DNA of 64,000 nucleotides from Luscinia megarhynchos (taxonomy: Eukaryota; Chordata; Aves; Passeriformes; Turdidae). Made by a program: the position numbers and the translations under genes. The stretch is taken from assembly GCA_034336665.1 (NCBI GenBank), contig JAPFBE010000003.1:60989352-61053351 (forward strand), in the 5' to 3' direction. The notes under the pieces were generated by a model that was not told the origin of the DNA, searched no databases, and worked only from the letters and a program-made list of their open reading frames with translations. This document shows, piece by piece, positions 43,123 to 56,103 of this stretch (the first letter of the stretch is position 1; each line of letters opens with the position of its first letter).

Positions 43123-46100
43123 GCATAGCTAGACAACATAAAGGGTGGAAACTAGTTGAAGGTTCTTCTCAATAATTCTTGATTTTTAAAAAGGGGCAAG
43201 TACATACTGACTAAATCATGTGAAAAATACTTCCTTTTTCTTAAATCCTTATCAAACCCTGAAAGGAGAAGTCCCTCATAACCACCAGTGAGGTTATCAT
43301 GCTTCCAGTTGAAGATTATGTGGAGATCAGCTTAGAATATGTTAATAATGCTGCATAATTTTTATTTACAAAGTAGAAATACACTGTACAATATTCTTTC
43401 TTTACTATGAATTTGTGCTCAGTATTTTGTGCACTATTTTGATTTTGTAACTTTAAAGGGAACTGAAATTACTTTAGACTCAAGGATGCTGAATAGCCTT
43501 TGCTTCAATTTTTATCATACTTATAGAAATATGATTTAAACTCTTCCCTAGTTAAAATCTGTTTCCTATGAAAGGGATAGCTTGTTACCTGCCAGTCTGG
43601 GAGTTCATGTTGAGCCTTTTCCAAAATTCCATCAAAATTTGACCTCCCTTGTTGCCACCCAAAGAAGTAATTGTTTTGAATATCTCAAATGAATATTATG
43701 TGAACAAATTCCAGAATATCTGAATTTGCCTTAGAGAAAGCCCTGTCAGCTGCCATGTCACATCTTTGACTGAAGTATTGTTCTCTTTGCTGTATTTTGT
43801 TAGAAATAAACAAGGAAGAACAGGTTTTCAGGCAAGCAAATCAAATACAAATCCATCTGTCAGTTTTCAGTCTGTTTTGAGTGAAATACCTGTGGGGTGT
43901 TTTTGCTGTGTCATTCAAGGAAGTAAATGCCTGTGGAGTATCTTTGTTGTATCTGAAAAGCAATCCAGCTGTATTTCCCTGCCTCTCAGCTCACAAGCTC
44001 TGTCTGAATGGGGAGGTACAAGCAAGGTACTGTGTTTTTCATGCTGCTGCTTAGAGAATGTGCTCTCTGCAAATGCACTTTCACATGTCCAGTGTTGGGG
44101 TAGTGAAAGGGTCTTGTTCTTCTGCACTGGAGTTGTAGGCCAACTGCAGCCTTGTCTGAAGGTAGAGCAAGTTAGAGACAGAAGCACTCCACACTTTCCT
44201 TGTTAGCTCTACAGACCATAGTGTTCTGTTAACTTGTTGGCTTGTCCATGTGAGCACTAGGAGTATTCCAAGGGGTATTTCTCTTAGGACTGGAGTTTTA
44301 AAAGGTTATGTGGTAGCTCTTGCAGTTAACAGGGATGAGTCAGCTGCATCACCACCTGCACCCCTCTAAAAGCTCAGAACAGAATGTGATGGTTCATTGT
44401 GGCAGGCTAAAGGGAATTCATTCACAGCCTGCTTTGGTCTGGTAACGTCAGTTGTGGTTTTCATGTTTATCTCTGTGTGAATAACAAACAGATGTGAAAT
44501 TAAAGCAGTGCATTGCACTGCAGCTGTTGACACTGCAGCCTTCTTTGGCTGTATTTCTCTTTAATACATGGTGTCCTAATTAGTGTTTTTATTTTTCTAA
44601 GGAAGGAGAAACACCAGTATTGATATATGTTGTGATTTGGAGTTGTAGTATGTTTTGGAGTTTTAATGACTGATGCAAGATAAAGATGGCTTCATGAAGT
44701 TACTTCTCTTAATGGTTAAAATATGAGTAGAAGTAGACAAGTGTGCTTTGCTTTATTTATAACTTCTTTCATGTAGCATTGCCTAAACTGTGCTCCATAG
44801 TGTTTCTCCTTTTTAAGCTTCTTCTTTTTTGTGGTTTCTATTGTCAATTCCACATTTGCAGTGAAGTTTACAGTATTGTTTTATCACGCAGCATTGATTT
44901 AACATAACTTGATGTTTGCAATAAGTATTTGTCAACTATCAGTGTTTATACTTAAATACCTCATCCCACACCAAAGACTTCTGTTGGGTTTAAATTATGC
45001 AGCTCACTGTGGCAGAAGTGCCTTAATGGTCAAAACCATGTGTTCCCAAGGAATATATTATTGCATTAATATGACAAACTCACTGAGCTGGAATAACAGC
45101 AGACCTACTTTGATCATTCATTAAGGAAAAAAATATTAAATAATATGTTAAAGATTTCTGTAAAAAGCATTAGACATATCCAGGTCAGGGTACACCTGCG
45201 AGCAGTTACAGGTCTGCAAGTGCTTCTTAGTACTTTGGAATAGTACAGGCTTAGCTATGCAGCCTCGTGGTCTTTGATTGTACAAGGACACAGTTATTGC
45301 ACTGTTCTCAAGTGCTTAGTGCCTTTCTTTGGAGGTACAATTTCAAATTAGGTTTCTGTGCTCCTTGTAAGGAGGAGTTGAGCATCTAGAAAGGAGAGTT
45401 AATATATTTTCTTGTGGTTTGTGTCCTTCTTAGTAGGGATTTCTGTTAGGTGTGTCTGAAGTCCTACAGCTCCTCTGGAAGTAGGTTAACAGCATATGAA
45501 ACATGCTGTTTAAAATTCTCTTGGTTTTTGATATCTTAAGTGATTCCTTTTCAGTGGAAGAAGTAGGAATGGTCATACTGTTAACATTTGATACTTTAGG
45601 TTACTGGATAAGTGGTTTACTGCTGTGTTAAAATAGTGAATCTAAAATCTTTTTGGTAGGCAGCCAAGTAAGGCCAGGCAGCAAGGACTGTTTGGGGCTG
45701 AGTTTGTACTACTGGCCTCAAAGGGACAATAGTTTGGGCTTAAGTATTGCCCCACAGTCATCAGGGGTATCCTTGATAATGTGTTCCCTAGCCTGTCCTG
45801 GCATTTATCAGCTCTCTTCTGGACAATGCCTAGGCAAGATTTGGGGCGTGATGCAGCTCAGGGACTATTTTCAGCTGCTGGTGTGGATTAGCAGTGGAGA
45901 CTGTGTAGTTATGTGGGTGCAAGCTGTGCTTTGCCACTTGCCCTTGAGGCCTCAGGACAGGCTGTGGCTCGCTGTGTTACCAGCCCCAGATGCATTCGTG
46001 GGTTGAACCACGAGGGACTCCAGTGCTGACAGATGAGTCACACTCATGTTCCCTGTGCTGTCTTCCCCCTGGGCTGCAGGACTCCTGTGCATCTCTGCAC

Positions 46101-49100
46101 AGCTGCTGGCTTCTCTTGGGACAGCTAGTCCATGTCAGGCATACTCCTTTCATGCCTGCTAAACTTTGCCTTTACTCAGATACAGGAATACCTCATTTGT
46201 CAATGGGGGACAGCCTTAGGCACAAAAAAAGTGCTGAGCATGTCCAGAGTGACAACATCTGCAAGCATGCTCACTGGCAGGATGCAGTCTGCCAAGGGAA
46301 TTTCACTGGTGTAAAGGCAGGCACCTGAGGAATTGCAGGCATCAGATTGCTCATGCAGACATCACTTAATGTCTTGGAGGTTTCTGGATTTTTGGCACCT
46401 AGTATCTTGTCTCAACTTGGAAGTTGCAATGAGCAAAAATGGAATTTTCTAGGGTTTTTCTTGCAGGGGACAAAACATGCTAAGGTTCACCAAAGGATGG
46501 CTTGTCATGTGCTCACCATGCTCCTTTTGACAAAGTTACACTAGGAGTATGCAGCTTTAACCTTCAAAAAGGAACTGAGAACCTATTTGAGCTTTTCTGT
46601 CTGTACATACTAAATATATTTCTGCTTGCATCATGAGTGTGTTCCAGAAGCATGTGGGATGAGGGAGGTCACGACCACCACTGCTCCTCGGCGTGATAGT
46701 GCTAAAGGCTCATACTGATTCTGCTGCATGTGCTTTAAATTTTTTTTAAGGTTAGGACATTTCAGTTGTCCCAGCTGTGGCTGGAAAACCTGTGATTTTG
46801 CCTTTATCATACAGGGCACATTTTTAGGAGTCTGTAAGATGATTGCTTTTTGGGTATTTGTGAAAATACCACACAGTGTAATAAAAATATATGACTATAT
46901 TTATGTTTATATGCTTTTTTTATTTTGGCTATATATATATGTAAACACACTCTTTAATAACTGCTTAAATAAAATATGTAAGTGTGTTTATTCCAAGCCT
47001 TTCTAGTATTCCTGAAGTTTCCTTTAATAAAACCAGGCCGTGCTTTTTGAGGGTTGAAACTTTTATCTGCCTTAACAGCTGAAGGCAAATTGAAAAACGA
47101 GGAAGAATAGTGAATTATAGTCTTCACTGTCTCTCTCATCACTTTGAAAATCTTCCCTGCCACTCCTATTTATCGTGAAGATGACTCAAGCTGTTATTCA
47201 TGCTTGGGTGTTACCATTTGAGCAAATCCTCTAGGCTACTGGAGGAGAAGCTGGAATATTTAAAGCTGAGGTCCTGTGTTTCCTGCTTTTGTCTGTGTTG
47301 ACAGTGTTCACTTCTTGGTAGGCACTCACAAAGTGTATAAAGCACTCAGTAGCACTAGAGGATTTGGTTGTGTTAGCAGTGTTAACAGGTTTATCTGTTG
47401 CAGGTATACCAAGTCAGCCCAACCCTTAAGATGCTCTTGCTTCAAGTACAAACACGACCAAAGGGATTACTAAGACACGTCAACTATGCAGAGTTTTAAT
47501 TCTGTGACATTTAGATGTCATTCTTGATTAAGAATTTTAAGCTTTTTCCTAATGCAAGTACTGTTTTATGGTATAGAGTTTCTCTATTTAGGGGAATATA
47601 AATCCTACCTCTATAACTTAGATATTTAGGTATCCACTATACTTGAGACAGAGCTGTACTTCCAGGAAGCAGTTCATTCTATTTTAAACAAGGTATTTTA
47701 CATTGGGATTATTTACTTTCCACTATCATCTGTCTCAATGACAAACCTAAGCTAGATCCATAATTTTTGTCTGTTAAGGTTAGTAGGAGCAAATCATGTG
47801 ATTAATTCTGCTTTTCATAACTGCGTTTATCCCTTCCTTAAAGCATGAAAGGGAGATTAGCAAGAGGTGGTTGTGTAATTGTGCCTAGGTTTGCTTTAGG
47901 TGGCTGCTTGTGCTTGTATCTTGCCTGTAACCACTGCTGTGTTTTCACATGGGGGTCATGTACCCAGGCTGTGTCAAGATCTCTCTGGTTATAGATTTAC
48001 AGCTGTGACAGGGAGCTGGGATTTATAGGCTGTGCTCAGTGGAGCTGCCAGCTCTGTTGGTGCATCATAAAGATATCATACTTGTCTGTACACCAGTCCC
48101 AAGTACAGGTTTAGTCACAGAAATAAGTCTGCACTAACATGATACGCTTCTCTTTAGTCTGTTTTTCTTTAAGGTTGCCTTATAAGCAACAAGGAATAGT
48201 GAAATAGTTTTCTAGGAATCTTTGCTTTTCAGGTTGTTGAGGTTTTAAAATTTTAATTTTATTTAAAAGTTATTTTAAACTGTTCAGTGTTTTGGTGATT
48301 ATATCACAGCTGTAGGAATTTGATTTTAGTTCTACTATGTTTCTAGTAGTTTGGACTTCAGCTTTTCATCCTGCAACACTGCTATATCTGCATTGTAAAT
48401 ACTTAGTAGGAATGTTTAAAGGTTTGCCCATGAGGGAAAAATATGTTAGAAGTCAGAGAGGTATCTTGTCAGTGCTTCAGTTTTGTAAAATCTTGCTGAA
48501 TTGTTGCAAAGTTGGCGTGACTCTCCTTAAATACAGAAGTAAATAAAGCTTGAGGTAAAGTCTGTGACTCCTTGGAGTCTTTGTTCCTTCCTTGGATGGG
48601 ACTATGCTCTCTAACTCTGTAGTTTTATAAATCTCTGTAGTGAAACTAGTAAAATGAATAGAATGAAGTTCAATGTTGGTTTTTGGAGTTTTGTTGTTGT
48701 TGGTTGATTGATTTTGTTTTTATTTTGGTCTGGCCTTTTTTATCTGAGCCGAAGTCCTGAATAGCTGTCACAACCTTTTATTACTCTTTCTTTCCTTATT
48801 GCTGTGTCCTGTGACTCACTCTCTTGATAACTTTTCTATGAAAGGTAAAACTATTTTATGTTAAGAAGCAAAGTGGGTGCCAAAAAACATTCTAATGGGG
48901 AGGTTTGGGGTTTTTTTCCCAGCTGGATGCTCAATTTTTGAGCTCTTTAGGTGATACTAGTTTGTCAAACTGTCAAATTATATATTACTGGAAGATGTTT
49001 TTGATTCTATTCTTGCTGCACTTTAAGTTATTGCCTGCATAAAAGCACAGGGTTTGAGTTGCTTTTTTGTAGGTCAAATAAGTGCTTTTGTGCCTGCTTT

Positions 49101-49106
49101 TGTACT

Positions 49107-49135
49107 GTGTGTGTATATATATATATGTATGTATA
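49107..49135. repeat. GTGTATATATATGTATG-type microsatellite
   Basis: Short alternating purine-pyrimidine run (GT, TA, TATG units) in RB1 intron 17. Confidence 0.85.
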
Positions 49136-52100
49136 GTATGTCAGTTATGTGTTTGTATCACTATCTTACATTAACTTCCCAGTAATAAGAAGCCCTTGTT
49201 GGGGATGTGGATGCCCCGTTCACAGCTGTTGAGTTCCCCATCCTCCAGAAGGGTAATCCCTCTAGCTTTGGTAGAAGCTTTTCCTCTGGTTGAGTTTGCC
49301 TGTCAGAATGAGGTAGGTGCAAGCCAGTAAATGCCTGTGGCACAGCTGAGTGTGGAGCCTCTGCAGCTGCATCCTGGTGCTCTCCTGAGCCCCTGAGCAG
49401 GGGCTGGAGGCTCACCCAGGTAGACTCTGCCTGGTCTGAACTTGGCTCGGGTACGTGCCTGGGCTGCCAGCGCCCTGTGCTTTCCCTTTGGGAGTCACCC
49501 TGCCCACGGCAGAGCCCGTGCTTGGCACACTCTCTGCCTGCCTCTTGCACCTTCCAGCAGCTGGGAGGAGCTCAGATCTTATCTGAACAGCAGCCAGTAC
49601 TGATTATTATTTTTTTTTTTTTTGCGTTTGCTACCCAGGGGAGCGTATGAAATACAATAACATGCAGTATGTGTGGTAAACTGTCCTTCACATGTGGGAA
49701 GTGTGAAATGACTTAAGTAGACCAGCAGTTTTCAGATTTGATTTCATTCATGAAACATATTTTTTGTTAGGCTGGAAAGGTACTTGTTTCACCATTGGTA
49801 TTCTCATTTTTGTCCATGTTTTGTTATGTACTTAATAAACTTTTCCAATTGACTTGCTTTCATAAAGCAGCAGTATTTGCAGAATCCATCTCAAAAGCAG
49901 AGTTAACCTAGCTACAGTTGTTTTCATGTGAGGTAGACTTAATATTATTCCCAAGATGGTTGCATTAATTTTGGTTGCCTCCTGTTGCTAACATTTTTTA
50001 AGAATTTTGTTCTTTAAGGCAGGAACTCACTGTTTAAAAAGGATAGAACAAGGGGAAATATTAAAGCTACATGTGTGCAAAAATATTCTCTTTATCTTAT
50101 CATAAAGGGGTTAGAGCTTCTTTCTAGAGGCCTTCCTTTGTGATGACTTAAACTACAGAAAATTTACCCCTTCTTATTACTGGACAGCTTTTAGTTCTGA
50201 TAGAACTAGAGTGGACATTCTCTAGTAGAGGGAGTGGAAAAAACTCTTCTTAAGTGAATTTTTAGTTTTCCAACAATGTGGTAGGTTTTATAAAAGACCT
50301 GAAAATGTGTGAAGGGTTCTTTTTGTTTGTTTTAAATTTGTGGTAAGTTCAGTTTTCTTACGGGAAGAGCTGGGCTTGCTTTATGAGCAGCTGAATGACA
50401 GGAACTGGATGTGTGTGAGGTGATAAATATGAAAGGCTTCAGTATCAAACCAGAATTGTCAAAGCAGAACTTCTCCATCCAGCTTCTTGCAGAAGTATTA
50501 GACTGTGCAAGCTAGGCTTTCTGAATTTGCCTCATCTTAAATGAGCCCTATTGAGGGTGCTCTGTAGATGTGCTAATGCAGTGATAGTTGTGTTTAAACA
50601 ATGCCTTCAATATTCTGGTAATTGGATAACAAATGCAGCCCAGGCATTTCTGTCTTCCAGATTTAGAATCATTCTGATCTACATTTTTGCCTTAGCTTTT
50701 GAAATGCATCTTCTTTAATTTTGTCAGTGGTGCTCAAATGCCAGGAACCTTAGGAACCCTGAGGTCTAAATTATAATAGTCTAGCAAAAAGGGAACTTGT
50801 CAGGATTCACAGGTCTGCCTAGATGCAAGAACCTTGTAGTATTTCATTGACTGCTGGAAAAGTATGAACAAATTGATTTTCATTGATAAAATTCTTAGAA
50901 AATAACTTGAAAGAATAAATAAGACTAGAGGATACTGTGCTCAGGTGGGATTTTTAAAATTACCAGTCTGAAAGTGAACCTCACTGAGTTCTCTTATTTT
51001 AGCTGAGTTCTTTATGTAATTCTAGAACTCTCATCTTTGGTTATTATGGTGCTTGAAAGTACAAGTGAAAATTTCTTTCTCATTTGCAAGAGGTGGCAGA
51101 AGACTATCTGATCAGGAGTGACATGGAAAGACTGAATGACAATCTAGTGCTCCCTGCCTCTTTCATTGCACTAATGAATCCATTACAATGTTTGGGTTTC
51201 TTAGTTTTGTTCCCCTATGCACACACCACACAGTGTGAACTTTTACTGCTGTGAACATTAAAAAAATTTATGCACATTTATAGGAAGTCAGAACAAGCTC
51301 ACAGAAAAAAATTTTTGCTGAACACACAAATATATCTGTTATATCAGAAAGTCCTGAGATATGAATGATGAAGCACTTGAGAAAGCCTTGTGTGCATCTC
51401 CTACTGTTATCTTGTTCCCCAGACATCCAGCCTTGTCTGTTACTGGAGTCAGGATTGTAGATTAGCTGCATGTTTGTGGTGTGATCAGTACAGATATTCT
51501 TATCTTTTACCTGGTCTCAAGAGCTCTTTTTCAATTTTTGCATTTCTGTGACTGAGGTTATTTCCTTAAGCAACAAAATCTTAGAGGTTGGTTTCATTTA
51601 AGGATTCCTTACCTGCCTGAAGTATTTTCTATAGGGTTTTTTTTTACACACTTTAGATGAAAAATATAAAGGTGTATTTGACTTGGTATTGGTATTTCTT
51701 TGAATGTGAAATATTTGTATATTGAGATGAAAAGAAATTTGCTTGGCATTCTGTTCCTGCAAAAGCTAGGATTAAAACTTCAAGCTGAATACAGAAAGTA
51801 TAAAACAGGACGTCTTTTGATTTTGAAGTAATGATATGTTGAGGTTTACAGCAAATTTTTTTCCTTGTCTTTTGAAAGTGCTGGTTAATTAACTAATTAT
51901 CAGTACCTACCTGCCTTTAGATCAAAAACATGCTTGGAATCAATTAAATTTGCCCTGCTTTTATTTTTATAGGAAGTGTACAATTTCTGCACTCTGTAGA
52001 TGAAGGAACCACACTACAAAGAAAAAGTTTTAAAGTTTTGTTCTTAAAACTGATCTCCTGGGTAGGCATTTGAGTAAAAATAATGCACTTTTAGGAAGTA

Positions 52101-52530
52101 CTGGTTTTAACACATTCAGATCCTCAGGAGCTCTGACAATGTAAGCCTTTTTTTATTTGAAATGTCTTGGCATGACTTAGGAATGTAATTTCCCATCTAG
52201 ATTTTACATTTAAATTTTGTCATAAGACAGAATTCCCAGAGACAGAAGAGTTGTTATCAAAGTCAAGAGCATAGAGAGGGAGTGCATCTGTTGAGGAATG
52301 TACCAGCAAAAGCATTGCTCCATCCACAGCTCTCCAGGATAATCTTGTTGCAGAACCAGAAAAGGCAGAGAAAACCTCATCCAGTCCTGAATAGCTGCTA
52401 CCCTGTCTGTATATCAGATTGTTGTGGGAGGTGCAGTTTTACTCTTCCTCTTCTGGATCAGTCAGATCAGAAATTTTTTAAGTAATGGTCTGGTTCTCAG
52501 CATTACAGAAGATGCTTTTTGACTGTGTTG

Positions 52531-52610
52531 GGTTTTTTTTTGGGTTGTTGTTTTTTTTTTTTTTGGTTTTTTTTTTGTTTTGTTTTTTTTTTTTTTGTTA
52601 GGATATTTGT
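52531..52610. repeat. T-rich tract interrupted by G
   Basis: About 80 bp composed only of T and G (T-runs of up to 15 broken by GG, GGG and single G). The minus strand is A/C-only. Confidence 0.9.
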
Positions 52611-54011
52611 TATCTTTTGTTTGGATTTTGTTTTTCTCCTGTGAAAAAGTGAAAATGTTAAATAATAAAAAATTTAAAAGTTTCCTCAAATAGCTTGTGG
52701 ACACTGAGCTATTAACTGATCAGAAAGCTATTGTACTGTGTTGCACTATGCACTTTCAAAAAATAGAAGCTGCTGTCCTGAAGAGTGGGAAGAGTGAGTG
52801 CAAAGAAGACAGGGCTACTGTCTGTGCTTCTGCAGGCTACTTGAGGTAATAAACCAAGGAAAGTTTGGTTTAAAGGGGAGCATTCATATATGTGGCTCTG
52901 TCTGCTTCTTCTGTTTTTAAGTCACTGGTGGGCTTTTATTTTTCCCCTGCAATTTTGTAATCTCAGAGTAGGTTCTGTTTATCAGGGTGAGGCTCTGGGG
53001 TGCTCACTGCTGTAAGGCAGAGGGCTGTTGCTGAAAAAGTTACTCAGTTGAGTAACAGCCTTGACAAACTCAGGGGAGTAGTGCCCTGGAAACATAGTCC
53101 AGCAGTGATAGGGGCTTTTGTGTCACACTTCTTGGAGGGACTCTAATATTAAACACACTCCTTAGAGAGAGACAGAAAGGCATTGAGACTTTAGAGATGG
53201 ATATGTGGTTTTGGACTTTGGATTTGTCAGTGACATATGGAAAACAGAGAATTTCTACTCATGCCAAGATTTTTGTGCATTTTTTGAAAGTTGGATACAA
53301 ATCAGAAGAGTTTAGGATTCCCAACAAAGATAATTGCTTATTTCAGCTGTTATGTAGACATTTATATCTAAGCCATCTTTGTAGCTCAAGCCCATACTAT
53401 TTGAATTTTCCTTTCATAAATTATATGTGGATAAAGATTGAAAGTGCTGTTAAATTTAAAATTCAATCAACATTAGTTCCTAGCAGTCATTGAGTAATTC
53501 GGTTTCCCAGTAGTATGAGGCAGTGTATGCTTGATTTATAACAATTAAGCAGAAGCTTTGCATAGGGAGATAAGTTCATCCAGATAACAACATATCATAT
53601 AGTTTGATGGCTCAATATGTATTTTTTCCAACATTGATTCACTCCTCTGTATACAGCCCTGGTGTAAAAATGTCTCAGTGCTGTATGTGTGTTGTAGCTG
53701 ACTTCCCTAATCTTAAATGCAAATTCATTGAGACTTATTTCTTACTCTTGACTCCATTGTGTTTGGGAAGGAAAAAACAACACTTGTTTTACCTTTTAAA
53801 TTTTATTTTATTTTACAGTGATGTTAAATTAATTCTGAGGAAAATGTACACAGTGTTCTAGTAGCTGGGAAGCATATATAGCAGGATGTTTTAAAACAGT
53901 TTTCTCTATGTATTCCTGTTTGTAACAGTATATATGTAGATAACCTCCTTTTACATGGTGTTGACATTTCAAAGTGTCTTGATTAATTTTGCCAGCACAT
54001 ACCCCAAGTAC

Positions 54012-54200
54012 TTTATTTTTATACTTTTTAAAGTTTGAAAGAAAATATAATTTGAAGTTTTAAATGCTTATGTTAAAATGATTTCTAGGATGCAAAAATT
54101 GAGAAGAAGTTGCACTCCAAAATTACTCTATCGTGAATTTCTTTATGGGACACCAAATAGTTTCCTGGAAGAAATAATCAACTTGATGCACATGTTTATT
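54012..54200 (-). terminator. LPAR6: Candidate LPAR6 poly(A) signals
   Basis: On the minus strand AATAAA occurs at 54195-54200 and 54012-54017, about 0.9 and 1.1 kb after the LPAR6 stop. ATTAAA also occurs nearer, at 54378-54383. AATAAA is common in AT-rich DNA, so which one is used cannot be told from sequence. Confidence 0.35.
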
Positions 54201-55080
54201 TCTAGTTAGAAAAGGTCTTGCTTTTCTAAGAAACTATACTTTGAGATAATATTAACTTATTCGGAGGATGTTATTTTCCTCAAAAGTCATGCTGAGTTTA
54301 AGAACTCCTCACAAAAGTGTTTAATAAACCGGTACTGTACCTAAAGCATTAACTTCAGTCATCACAAGTTACTTTGTTTTAATCACACAGGCTTCTGAGA
54401 GAGAGGTGAGAAGAAAAACCAGTTTGTCTGAGACATTTCCAAGTGCTCTGAAACTACCAGGAGACTTAATTGCTTTATGGGGGCCAGGTTTGTAGAGAGA
54501 GCATGTATTTTTATCAGATAAACCTGGGAGAAACAAAGTTCTTTAACCCACTGATTGAAGCCTCCTGTAAACATAATGGTCCCTGAGAAGGAAGGTGTAG
54601 GGAAAAAGACAGCTGGGGAGGAATAAGAGAGACAAGAGGAAACTGGAAAAGACACAGTAGCTGAAGATATGACAAAAAGGGGGCGATTTTCCTTCAGTGT
54701 GTAGAGCAGGTAGCTTCACCCCCCATTCTCAGTAACTTGGAAGCTGATCTCGTTATTAAATTGAGCAACTGTTTTAACTTTAGGAAGAAAACAACCTGCT
54801 TTTTCATTTGTGTTTGACTTGACAAATAGTCTTTGGACTTTGGTTAACCTCTAAACCCAAAAGTTCATTTCTAATATACAATCTGTCAGAACAGACCTTT
54901 GACATAATTTTTAAAAATACTTCTTCTGTGTGCTATTATGCTTAACACTTTTACAGCCTTGTAATAAACTTTTCAGCTATGAAGGAAGCACAGCCTTTGC
55001 ATATAAGAATATATGTCCACAGCTGAAGAAATGTGTAGGCTTCTAATTCCAGTTTAGTCCCAATAGTCTTTCAATACAGT
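54201..55080 (-). other. LPAR6: Probable LPAR6 3' UTR, inside RB1 intron 17
   Basis: About 0.9 kb between the LPAR6 stop codon and the first canonical minus-strand AATAAA. No other gene or repeat is recognised in it. Confidence 0.45.
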
Positions 55081-56103
55081 TTATATTGTAGAGTCACTGT
55101 CAAATATTTTCATTTTTATGGTCTGAAGGCTGTGTTGAATGAAGCTTTCTGAAACTGGCCTTTCAGAGAATCTGACGTCCCGCGGTCTGGTGGACCGGTT
55201 CTTTTTTATGGAATTTTGAATGGTATCTGATGTGAAGTAATAGACTATGGGGTCAAAGCAGCAGTTTGAAACAGCGATGCACAGAGTGATGGGGTACATA
55301 GTCCTGACTGCAGTCACCACTGAGCAGTTGACCCAGGTCTGTGTTCTCATAAGGGAGTAAAGTATTAAGGTAACGTTATAAGGCACAAAGCAGAAGCAGA
55401 ATATCACCAAATGGACAAAAATCATTTTGAGTACCTTTTTCTTGCTTACTTTATTCCGGCTTAACGTAAGCGGTTTATTCAGAGTCCGGAGGACCATAGT
55501 GGAGCAGGTCACGTTCAGGATGAGTGGGATAAAAAACCCCACAGTTTCAATGAAGATGACAATCCGGGATAGGTAGGTTTTCCACGTGTCCTCTGAGAAG
55601 TTTTCAAAGCACGTCCTTTGCTCCGTATTGTTCCGGCGGTTTGTGGACTGGAAAAAGCTTGCTGGTGTGCTGCCTGCTAGCACGGTTATCCACACTGCAA
55701 CACACGCAATCTTTGCATTCCTTTTGGTCCGGAGAGTCTTGGATCGGAAGGGGTGTACTATGGCTAAGAAGCGATCCACGCTGATGCAAGTCAGAAACAA
55801 AATGCTCCCGTACATATTTGTATAAAAGAGGGTGACAGAAATCTTGCAGAGGATGTCTCCAAATGGCCAGTTTCTGCTTACAAAGTAATAAATCCTGAAG
55901 GGTAATGTAAACACGAAAAGCAGATCTGATATGGCTAAGTTAAGCATGTAAGTTGTAGTCTCGTTTCGCACTTTTAAAGTGCAAGTGAAAATGTAGATCG
56001 CTACACAGTTCGCTATGAGGCCGAGCACAAACACCATGCTAAAGATACACCCATACAAAGTATATTTAAAGGAGTCCTCAGTGGAACAATTAGAGCTTAC
56101 CAT
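55081..56103 (-). CDS. LPAR6: LPAR6 (P2RY5) lysophosphatidic acid receptor 6, complete single exon
   Basis: A class A G-protein-coupled receptor of the plasma membrane for lysophosphatidic acid, known in human for G12/13 coupling and hair growth. The 340-aa frame is intact (human 344) and closely follows human LPAR6 end to end, so the start at 56103 fits. Seven hydrophobic segments are visible. TM1 has N32; TM2 has LAISD (56-60); C86 and C165 form the expected extracellular disulfide; the TM3 end is DRF (110-112), as in human LPAR6 and not DRY; TM4 has W138 and P147; TM6 has [11 protein letters not shown]7 has DPIVYYF in place of NPxxY. N-glycosylation sequons are at N5 and N158. The basic tail ends without PDZ-like features I can name. 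It is intronless and antisense within RB1 intron 17, the same position as in human. LPAR4/P2RY10 relatives are less similar. Confidence 0.98.
   Translation of the reverse strand: MVSSNCSTEDSFKYTLYGCIFSMVFVLGLIANCVAIYIFTCTLKVRNETTTYMLNLAISDLLFVFTLPFRIYYFVSRNWPFGDILCKISVTLFYTNMYGSILFLTCISVDRFLAIVHPFRSKTLRTKRNAKIACVAVWITVLAGSTPASFFQSTNRRNNTEQRTCFENFSEDTWKTYLSRIVIFIETVGFFIPLILNVTCSTMVLRTLNKPLTLSRNKVSKKKVLKMIFVHLVIFCFCFVPYNVTLILYSLMRTQTWVNCSVVTAVRTMYPITLCIAVSNCCFDPIVYYFTSDTIQNSIKKNRSTRPRDVRFSERPVSESFIQHSLQTIKMKIFDSDSTI

Larger units (their letters stand above)
40424..54011 (+). other. RB1: RB1 intron 17, part before LPAR6
   Basis: 13.6 kb of AT-rich intron. Visible features are a T29 run (41483-41511), an A16 run (43107-43122), a TATA/TATG microsatellite (about 49107-49135) and a T/G tract (52531-52610). 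GC-richer patches at about 41.59-42.05, 45.65-46.33 and 49.2-49.56 kb carry open frames but no recognisable protein, and could be old repeats. RB1 exon 18 was sought and not found. Confidence 0.8.

Noticed and set aside
43766..44206. 146-codon + strand open frame in RB1 intron 17
   Set aside because: No recognisable domain, no promoter or poly(A) context; chance length in 64 kb.
44505..44521. 17-bp inverted repeat with 8-base arms (GCAGTGCA) and one-base centre
   Set aside because: Short enough to occur by chance in 64 kb; no supporting context.
45653..46328. Two overlapping + frames (117 and 112 codons) in a GC-richer patch
   Set aside because: No known family; the composition suggests a degraded repeat, but I could not name it, so it is not listed as an element.
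49161..49550. 129-codon minus-strand open frame in RB1 intron 17
   Set aside because: GC-richer patch without similarity, splice or poly(A) support; may be old repeat sequence.
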